Below, one piece after another: positions 5,717 through 10,451 of a DNA stretch of 10,451 nt. A model generated the notes under the pieces. That model made no database searches. It saw only the letters and a list, made by a program, of their open reading frames with translations, and had not been told where the DNA came from. A program made the translations under genes and the position numbers. The stretch is from Myxococcota bacterium (GTDB lineage Bacteria > Myxococcota_C > UBA6777). Within the stretch, counting starts at the first letter, position 1. Each line of letters opens with the position of its first letter. The stretch lies in NCBI GenBank assembly GCA_963169055.1, contig CAUJFU010000091.1, forward strand, positions 1 to 10,451, given 5' to 3'.

Positions 5717-7345
5717 ATGAAACGACCTAAAGTATTGATCGTCGACGACGAACCAAGCATCGTCATGGGCCTTGTCCGCGTCCTCTACAAAGACAACAAG
5801 ATCTACGACGTCTTACTCGCTTCGGACGCCGAGATCGCCCAGCAGATCATCCGCGAACAACCCGTCTCCGTCCTTGTCACCGACCTCAACCTCCCCAAAA
5901 TGAGCGGCATGGAACTGCTTTGCTGGGCTTCCGCCGAATACCCCGAAACCCAACTGATCATCATCACCGCCCTCAACGTCGAACAGATCCGCAATCAGGC
6001 CCATACCCTCGGATGCTTGCAGATCTTTCAAAAGCCCTTTGACCTCGAAAAGATCCGCGAACTCATTCACTCCCTGATCCTCCGCAAAGACAACCAGCCC
6101 AGCGGACGGCTCTCTGGGCTCTCCGTCGCCGATATGCTCCAAATGCTTTGCCTCGGAAAACGCACCACCGCTCTCCAAGTCACCGCCGCCGATCACATCG
6201 GCATGATCTTTATCCGCGATGGGCAAATCTGCCACGCCATCTGGCCCGGACTCGAAGGCGAACCCGCCTTCTTCAAAGTCCTTCAAGCCCAAAATACCAC
6301 CTTCCGCCTCATGGACCTCCCCAACAACCTCCCCAACACCATCTCCCAAGACTGGCAATTCTTGATCATGGAAGGCATGCGCCTCGAAGACGAAGAAAAA
6401 GCCGGACTCTCCCAAAGCACCAAGCGCGAAGAAGACGACGACCTCTGGCGCATCACTCCACAAAACGGCACCCAACGACCCACCCCAAAAAATGGCGCTG
6501 CACTCGACGACTCCCTCTTCTCTGACCTCGTCTTCCCCGATCACTTCACCCCCAATTCCTCTGAGTCCTCCATCCTCATCTCTCCCCATCCCTCCCCATC
6601 CACCGCTCCCCCCGCACCATCCATTCCTCCCAAACCCCATTCCTCCCAAACAACCGCCCCCCTCGCACCACACACCAAAAACCAACCCTCCGCACCACAC
6701 ACCACAACCCATCCATCCGCTTCCCACGAAACCACCACCTCCGTCATCACCGCCGACGGCTCCATCATCCTCACCTCTCGAGAACTCAACGCCATTACCT
6801 CCTTCCCTCCGCCCATTCCCACTCCCATGCCCTCCTTATCTCCCTTCTCTCCCTCCGCCCATCCTTACAAATCTTCCACTCCCCTCCCTTCCACTCCCCT
6901 CCCTTCCAACCCCCAACCCACCTACTCCTCTCAATCCACCTACTCTTCCAAAACCACCCCCACATCCAAGCCTTCCGCTTCTCATCCGACTTCCGTTTCC
7001 CCGCAGCCTTCCGCTTCTCACTCAACCGCCACATCCCACCAGCCTTCTGCTTCTCACTCAACTTCCGCTTCTCAGCAGCCTTCTGCTTCTCACCCAACCT
7101 CCGCTTCTCACCAGCCTTCTGCTTCTCATCAGACTTCTTCGCCCTCTGGCTCCGTCCAAGCCGCCAAAGAATCCCCCTTCGCCAAGATCGTCTCCGAAAA
7201 AGAGATCGCACAACTCACCGATCGCGGCTTTGAAGCCCTTCGTCGCGGACAACGCGAACTTGCTAAACAACTCTGGCAAGAAGCCCTCCAACACGACCCC
7301 GAAAACCGCGCCCTCCAAGTCAACCTCAAAAAACTTCTCTCCTGA
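5717..7345 (+). CDS. Receiver-DUF4388 (PATAN) response regulator with TPR-like tail
   Basis: A 542-aa protein with ggaggt at 5705-5710, 6 nt before ATG. Residues 4-120 are a receiver domain: acidic pair D10/D11, phospho-acceptor D56 (VLVTDLNLP), T84 and K106 (QKPF). All are intact. Residues about 128-228 match the DUF4388/PATAN fold (SGRLSGLSVADMLQMLCLG, GMIFIRDGQICHA, an E-x-AFFKVL helix). Residues 230-480 are Pro/Ser/Thr-rich and disordered, ending in 12-residue repeats. Residues 485-542 are a charged helix pair with a TPR-like signature (GFEALRRGQRELAKQLWQEA, then HDPEN). There is no DNA-binding domain, so it should act through protein contacts. The likely donor is the kinase upstream. PATAN proteins act in motility, polarity or development signalling in several phyla; the role here is not shown. 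Confidence 0.88.
   Translation: MKRPKVLIVDDEPSIVMGLVRVLYKDNKIYDVLLASDAEIAQQIIREQPVSVLVTDLNLPKMSGMELLCWASAEYPETQLIIITALNVEQIRNQAHTLGCLQIFQKPFDLEKIRELIHSLILRKDNQPSGRLSGLSVADMLQMLCLGKRTTALQVTAADHIGMIFIRDGQICHAIWPGLEGEPAFFKVLQAQNTTFRLMDLPNNLPNTISQDWQFLIMEGMRLEDEEKAGLSQSTKREEDDDLWRITPQNGTQRPTPKNGAALDDSLFSDLVFPDHFTPNSSESSILISPHPSPSTAPPAPSIPPKPHSSQTTAPLAPHTKNQPSAPHTTTHPSASHETTTSVITADGSIILTSRELNAITSFPPPIPTPMPSLSPFSPSAHPYKSSTPLPSTPLPSNPQPTYSSQSTYSSKTTPTSKPSASHPTSVSPQPSASHSTATSHQPSASHSTSASQQPSASHPTSASHQPSASHQTSSPSGSVQAAKESPFAKIVSEKEIAQLTDRGFEALRRGQRELAKQLWQEALQHDPENRALQVNLKKLLS
6968..7138 (+). repeat. Five 36-bp in-frame tandem repeats (QPSASHxTSASx)
   Basis: Units start at 6968, 7004, 7040, 7076 and 7112; the last is partial. 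They encode QPSASHSTSASQ and variants in the disordered linker of the regulator, between the PATAN domain and the TPR-like tail. Units 3 and 4 are the most similar. This explains the length of the linker. Confidence 0.9.
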
Positions 7346-7359
7346 TAGGAGCCACTACG

Positions 7360-8514
7360 TTGCCCACCCACGCTCCGACGGAATCACCCTTCCCATCGTC
7401 CGATCCAACCTCGTCGGATACCCCCTCGCTCGCATCCTCAGACACACCCTCGCCTTGGACACTTCCACCTGCCCCTGAAGATCGCGCATGGACGCAACGC
7501 CTCCACCCCACACATCCGCGCTTTCGGATCCGCAACTTCCTCCACCATCTGTTTGCCTTCATCGGACACGAACTGCCCGAAGATTGGCCCCAGACTCCCG
7601 CCGAGATCGTCGGCCCACTCCTTGGAATCCTTCGCCAGCACCTCAGCCCCCTTTATCGGTACGTCGAATCTCAACACAAACTTCAACTCGAACAGCGCTA
7701 TCTTCCCCGTTATCTGGGCGAAACCGCTTGCTATCTCTTGCGCCTTGATTGGCTCTATCCCGAATCCACACACGATCTCCCCCTTCCCATCGCCGACTTG
7801 CTCGCCGACCGACCCCAAGCCATCATCGACTTTGATCAACTGTATTGCAGCCTCGATACTTCCGCCCGCCGCGCACAGCGCCTCCGCGAATCCTTCGACT
7901 ATCCCGACGCCAAAGTCCTCCTCCTCGGTGACGACGATCTCATCGGCCTCGTTCTCGCCCAAGACTTCTCTGGCGAGATCCACGTCGCCGACCTCGACGA
8001 CCGACTCCACCAATACATCGAGCAAAAAGCACCCTCCATCCACCGACACAAGGCCGACTTCATCTTCGGTGGTATGCCCTCCGCCATGCACCAACAATAC
8101 GACGCCGTGATGCTCGATCCCCCTTGGGACGCCTATCGGATGCAATGCTTCCTCGAAAAAGCCATCTTTTGCCTCAAAGACGACCTCCACGCCCGTATCT
8201 TCCTCTCTTATTGCCCCCTCATCCTCGAATTCCACGAACAAAAACTATCTCTCCTTCAAAACCTTACCGCAAAACTCGGCTTCACCTTCGACCGCATCGA
8301 CACCGCCTTCAACCTCTACGACCTCAAACCCGAAGACCTCCCCGACTTCCAAAAACGCCTCGACCAATGGATGCCACCCCTCGATTCCCCCCTCCTTGAC
8401 TTCTTGCGCCGCCTACCCTTCGCCCACTCCCACCTCTACACCCTGCGCAGGCTCCCTTTTGACCGACCCCATCTCCTCCAACGCGCCTTCTTCTCTTGGT
8501 GGAACCGTGCTTGA
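7360..8514 (+). CDS. BpsA-like (DUF43) aminopropyltransferase/methyltransferase-fold protein
   Basis: A 384-aa protein starting at TTG 7360, supported by aggag at 7347-7351 directly after the regulator stop (7345). The core resembles the branched-chain polyamine synthase A family (bis-aminopropyl spermidine synthase, DUF43): FDQLYCSLDTSARRAQRL (residues about 158-176), the Rossmann loop VLLLGDDDL with G190 and D191-D193, IHVADLDDRL, and MLDPPW at 251-256. In BpsA these bind decarboxylated S-adenosylmethionine and hold the active-site Asp-Pro-Pro motif. Residues 1-40 are Pro/Ser/Thr-rich and not part of the enzyme. The N-terminal region (60-150) is helical and not recognised as the usual winged helix. 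The acceptor is unknown; it could be a polyamine, or another methyltransferase-type substrate. Close coupling to the regulator is a reason to suspect shared regulation. Confidence 0.6.
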   Translation: MPTHAPTESPFPSSDPTSSDTPSLASSDTPSPWTLPPAPEDRAWTQRLHPTHPRFRIRNFLHHLFAFIGHELPEDWPQTPAEIVGPLLGILRQHLSPLYRYVESQHKLQLEQRYLPRYLGETACYLLRLDWLYPESTHDLPLPIADLLADRPQAIIDFDQLYCSLDTSARRAQRLRESFDYPDAKVLLLGDDDLIGLVLAQDFSGEIHVADLDDRLHQYIEQKAPSIHRHKADFIFGGMPSAMHQQYDAVMLDPPWDAYRMQCFLEKAIFCLKDDLHARIFLSYCPLILEFHEQKLSLLQNLTAKLGFTFDRIDTAFNLYDLKPEDLPDFQKRLDQWMPPLDSPLLDFLRRLPFAHSHLYTLRRLPFDRPHLLQRAFFSWWNRA

Positions 8515-8545
8515 TCGGCCTTCGCTTTTTTGTTTTTTTGTTGGT

Positions 8546-8562
8546 GTGGGGTTCCACCCCAC
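8546..8562. other. Perfect 7-bp hairpin at start of repeat copy B
   Basis: gtggggt (8546-8552) and accccac (8556-8562) form a 7-bp stem with a tcc loop. It lies 31 nt after the BpsA-like stop, but the T-rich tract (8526-8539) precedes rather than follows it on the + strand, so it is not a standard + strand terminator. It may belong to the structured repeat that starts at 8562. Confidence 0.6.
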
Positions 8563-8659
8563 GCCCCGCAAGGGACTTTCGCCCCTTGACCCCGTGTTGG
8601 CGAAACAAGCATCGTTGCTCAAAACAACGGCGCTGTCGCTTGAACCTCCACGAACACGG
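8562..8659. repeat. Dispersed structured intergenic repeat, copy B
   Basis: Second copy of the element at 1-99: same length within one base, one mismatch in the first 35 bases, and the same end cgaacacgg. The aaggg/ccctt stem (8570-8574 with 8583-8587) is conserved, while the gtga hairpin of copy A is lost because gggg became ttgg. The copy lies wholly in the 170-bp gap between two genes and ends 12 nt before the ribosome site of the next gene. No target-site duplication is visible by eye. Confidence 0.75.
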
Positions 8660-8684
8660 GGGTTTTGATACAAGGAGTCGTCCC

Positions 8685-9584
8685 ATGTCTTCTTTGCCCA
8701 CCCCACAAAGCACCTCTTCCCCTCTATTTCGTTGGTTTCAGCGCCTCTTACGACGCCTCGTGCGACGAAACGTCCAATCCATCCACCAACGTTTCTTTCA
8801 ATGGTACAACGCCACCTTCTTTCCAATCACCGATCACCTCACACCTCTCGAACTCGCCTACATCCACCGCTGTTTTACGCTCTCCCAATGGTTTGCCGAA
8901 CGCGCCCCCGAATCGGACTATGAGGGCTTTAGTTATTTCACCTACAGCCACCGCGTCTCGGGCGAACACGTCAACTCTTCTCGCGTCGCCTTTGGTTCGG
9001 TCGAACACCCCGACGAGATGCTCCTAGCCGCTCTCCCCATTCTCAAACAGCGACAGATCGAAACCGATCCTTATTTTCTTATCCATGAAAATGCCCGATT
9101 CTACGGCCTCGGATGGGATCTCGACGAAGGCCACTTCAAAACCTACTTCCGTATCCTTGACCTCGACGCTCTCCCCCAACCTTCGCTCCGAAACCTGCTC
9201 GCCGACACACTCCCCCGATCTCTCCGACGCCCCGAAGGACTCGTCTCCTTCACCTACGCCAACCACCAACTCTACGAAGAAAAAGTCTACGCCTACCCTC
9301 TCCCCGCCCCCTCCGATCCCGCCGAAGTCTTCCCGGGTGCCAAAAGCCGCGTCCTCATGGCCACTTCCCGCCGTGGCGTCATCACCCAATACGATGTCTC
9401 CCGCACCGAAACTTGGCGGCACAAACTCAACCCCACAGGCCAACGCCTAATCGATACCTACGCCAAACACGGCTATACCCTCGACACCATCGTCCTCTCC
9501 GACAACGATCACTTCACCCTCTACTTCCCCGGAGCCTTTATCCCCCTACTCTCCACCGTCTCTCGCCTCCGCCGACGCACCTAA
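8685..9584 (+). CDS. Uncharacterised conserved-looking 299-aa protein
   Basis: I do not recognise this family. ATG 8685 is chosen because aaggag (8672-8677) lies 7 nt upstream and because the open frame before it runs through the intergenic repeat. There is no signal peptide and no convincing transmembrane segment; residues 13-50 are basic and aromatic (LFRWFQRLLRRLVRR). The centre is alternating strands and helices with well-defined features: YEGFSYFTYSHRVSG, FYGLGWDLDEGHFKTYFRIL (about residues 138-157), GLVSFTYANHQLYEEKVYAY, RGVITQYDVSR and a final DHFTLYFPGAF. The coherent strand pattern and aromatic content indicate a real folded protein. The motif D-x-x-x-x-K-x-YF recalls ABBA-fold prenyltransferases, but that is a weak analogy and should not be used as a name. 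Confidence 0.75.
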   Translation: MSSLPTPQSTSSPLFRWFQRLLRRLVRRNVQSIHQRFFQWYNATFFPITDHLTPLELAYIHRCFTLSQWFAERAPESDYEGFSYFTYSHRVSGEHVNSSRVAFGSVEHPDEMLLAALPILKQRQIETDPYFLIHENARFYGLGWDLDEGHFKTYFRILDLDALPQPSLRNLLADTLPRSLRRPEGLVSFTYANHQLYEEKVYAYPLPAPSDPAEVFPGAKSRVLMATSRRGVITQYDVSRTETWRHKLNPTGQRLIDTYAKHGYTLDTIVLSDNDHFTLYFPGAFIPLLSTVSRLRRRT

Positions 9585-9784
9585 ACGCGCCGCTCCTCCA
9601 TCACAAAACCTTTCGCCCACAAAACAACTTAACGCCGGCGATCCATGTTCGCAGCCGTCCAAGCGGCACCGCTGTTGATTTGAAACACGTCTCTCCACCT
9701 TCCACTCCGACGGCTCTCTGCGCGGTACCCTCCAACGCTCCTTCACCTTCCGCTAAGAAACGTTCGTGTCGAGAAGGTATCTCA
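9585..9784. other. Intergenic gap between convergent genes, nothing recognised
   Basis: This 200-bp gap separates the 3' ends of the + strand unknown gene and the minus-strand AbrB-type gene. I see no hairpin followed by a T-run, although a bidirectional terminator would be expected, and no toxin-like ORF next to the AbrB gene. Confidence 0.5.
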
Positions 9785-10084
9785 TCACTCCGCACCATCC
9801 GCACTTCTTTCCTTCTTTCTCTCTTGCCGTATCTCTTCCATGATCTGATCCCAATGCGGATCATCCTTCAGCGCACCTTCTATTCGCAACAACCCGACGC
9901 CCGCGAACTTCCGCATGTCTTTTTTTTCCCCATCTCGCCGCTGAATACTCCAATAGGCTCGATTTGCCGCTTCTTCGGAAACCACCAACACCATCCCCGA
10001 AACCAAACCCAATCGCTTCCCCAACGTCTGCGGCACCCACAAACGTCCTTGCTCGTCCACCTCGATCTCCACGCGCTCACGCAT
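9785..10084 (-). CDS. AbrB/SpoVT-type DNA-binding protein (antitoxin-like)
   Basis: A 99-aa protein on the minus strand. ATG at 10084 is chosen over a frame extension to 10147 because aaaggag lies at 10099-10093, 8 nt upstream, and the domain starts at once. Residues 3-33 fit the swapped-hairpin AbrB fold: RVEIEVDEQGRLWVPQTLGK, then RLGLVSGMVLVV, with the family's GR-(L)-x-(V)P core. The C-terminal region is charged and ends in DDPHWDQIMEEIRQERKKER, typical of AbrB/MazE-like antitoxins that bind a toxin with the tail. No PIN, MazF or other toxin gene follows in the 200 nt to the convergent gene, so it is either an orphan or a standalone regulator. The codons are G-rich (ttg, gtg, gag), unlike the + strand genes. 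Confidence 0.75.
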   Translation of the reverse strand: MRERVEIEVDEQGRLWVPQTLGKRLGLVSGMVLVVSEEAANRAYWSIQRRDGEKKDMRKFAGVGLLRIEGALKDDPHWDQIMEEIRQERKKERSADGAE

Positions 10085-10091
10085 CTTTCTC

Positions 10092-10100
10092 GCTCCTTTG
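10092..10100 (-). promoter_or_regulatory. Ribosome binding site deciding the AbrB-type start
   Basis: On the minus strand aaaggag occupies 10099-10093, 8 nt before ATG 10084. No comparable site precedes the alternative in-frame ATG at 10147, so the longer 120-aa version is disfavoured. Confidence 0.7.
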
Positions 10101-10118
10101 CTCGACTTCTCATAGGAC

Positions 10119-10451
10119 TTACGCAGTTCGATACGAAAAAGGCCCATGTTCGGGCGCGGGCGGTTCGCGAACCGCCCCTACAACGGGTTGATTCTTCACG
10201 CTTTCCCTCTTCAACTGCGTCACTCCTGTTCTCAAACAGATTCCCCCCACAATATAGCACCCCAACCCATCCCCTCCAACCTTGGCGCTTATAGGGCGCA
10301 GATATCCGCACCGAGATGAATTGCACACTTTTTCCCAAAACGTTGCTATGAAAAGGACGGCTCTTTCGCCTTGTTCGGCTTTGAGATCGTGAAACAAAAA
10401 GGCGTGTTGTTCGGGATAACGATACTGAAGGGCGGCGATTGCGCGTCGAAA
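10119..10451 (-). CDS. Possible partial ORF leaving the window on the right
   Basis: The minus strand is open from the window edge to a TAA at 10121-10119, 34 nt before the AbrB-type start. The first part (about 10451-10320) reads as plausible protein, with segments such as RRAIAALQYRYPEQHAFLF and ERAVLFIATFWEKV and C-ending codons. The last 60 or so codons look untranslated and run through the palindrome at 10158-10177. So either the gene ends in an altered or frameshifted way before the repeat, or the open frame is chance. No family is recognised. The two other minus frames stop sooner. Confidence 0.3.
   Translation of the reverse strand, partial: FRRAIAALQYRYPEQHAFLFHDLKAEQGERAVLFIATFWEKVCNSSRCGYLRPISAKVGGDGLGCYIVGGICLRTGVTQLKRESVKNQPVVGAVREPPAPEHGPFSYRTA
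10158..10177. repeat. REP-like perfect 20-bp palindrome
   Basis: gggcggttcg is followed directly by its reverse complement cgaaccgccc. With its flank cctac it matches the widely seen intergenic palindromic type (tagggcg-like, GGTTCGCGAACC core) found in many bacterial genomes. It lies 74 nt upstream of the AbrB-type start. Its function is unknown; such elements may be mobilised by RAYT-type transposases, none of which is in this window. Confidence 0.8.

Noticed and set aside
5813-6727. 304-codon minus-strand open frame opposite the regulator
   Set aside because: It is the antisense of the receiver and PATAN domains; C-skew depletes stop codons on the opposite strand.
6492-7478. 328-codon Pro/Leu/Ser-rich + frame overlapping the regulator and the BpsA-like gene
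   Set aside because: Out-of-frame reading of a repetitive linker; no domain and no supported start.
7438-8241. 267-codon minus-strand open frame opposite the BpsA-like gene
   Set aside because: The + strand has intact enzyme motifs and a ribosome site; the antisense product is featureless.
8496-8684. Upstream extension of the unknown 299-aa protein
   Set aside because: The frame passes through the intergenic repeat and T-rich spacer; aaggag supports ATG 8685.
9413-10294. 293-codon + frame opposite the AbrB-type gene
   Set aside because: Pro/His/Ser/Leu-rich shadow product; the minus strand shows a clear AbrB domain with a ribosome site.

Overview
The window looks like bacterial chromosome, most likely from a Myxococcota / former Deltaproteobacteria-type organism. 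I infer this from the mix of families (V4R and Roadblock/LC7 proteins, an NtrB-type kinase, a receiver-DUF4388/PATAN regulator, an OmpA-like protein, a BpsA-like enzyme), not from any marker gene, so the assignment is tentative. There is no rRNA, tRNA, transposase, phage gene or CRISPR array. The + strand is extremely C-rich and G-poor from about 1.3 to 10.2 kb, whichever strand a gene lies on.

Layout. 1-329: no convincing gene; holds one copy of a roughly 99-bp structured intergenic repeat. 330-1221: a V4R protein and a Roadblock/LC7 protein, 16 nt apart, clearly a pair. 1281-2213: an anchored or secreted protein with a disordered Pro/Ser/Thr stretch and an OmpA-like C-terminus. 2283-3614: a single-pass membrane protein with a coiled coil built from eight 14-residue repeats and a C-terminal domain resembling Roadblock/LC7. 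3742-5565: a two-PAS histidine kinase with a repeat-filled linker. 5562-5693: a tiny His-rich ORF overlapping the kinase stop. 5717-7345: a receiver-PATAN regulator with a long disordered linker and a TPR-like tail. 7360-8514: a BpsA-like (DUF43) protein, TTG start, 14 nt after the regulator. 8515-8684: second copy of the intergenic repeat. 8685-9584: an unrecognised 299-aa protein. 9785-10084 (minus): a small AbrB/SpoVT-type DNA-binding protein. 10085-10451: a REP-like palindrome and a possible partial minus-strand ORF leaving the window.

How it may work together (inference). V4R and Roadblock domains are small ligand- or GTPase-associated modules, and PATAN domains are found in two-component and Roadblock-linked signalling. 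The colinear set V4R, Roadblock, OmpA-like, membrane coiled coil with a Roadblock-like end, kinase, regulator could be one envelope-linked signalling module, with the small-molecule-modifying enzyme and the unknown protein downstream. No Ras-like (MglA-type) GTPase is present here. Four consecutive larger proteins carry in-frame tandem DNA repeats, which is the most striking sequence-level feature.
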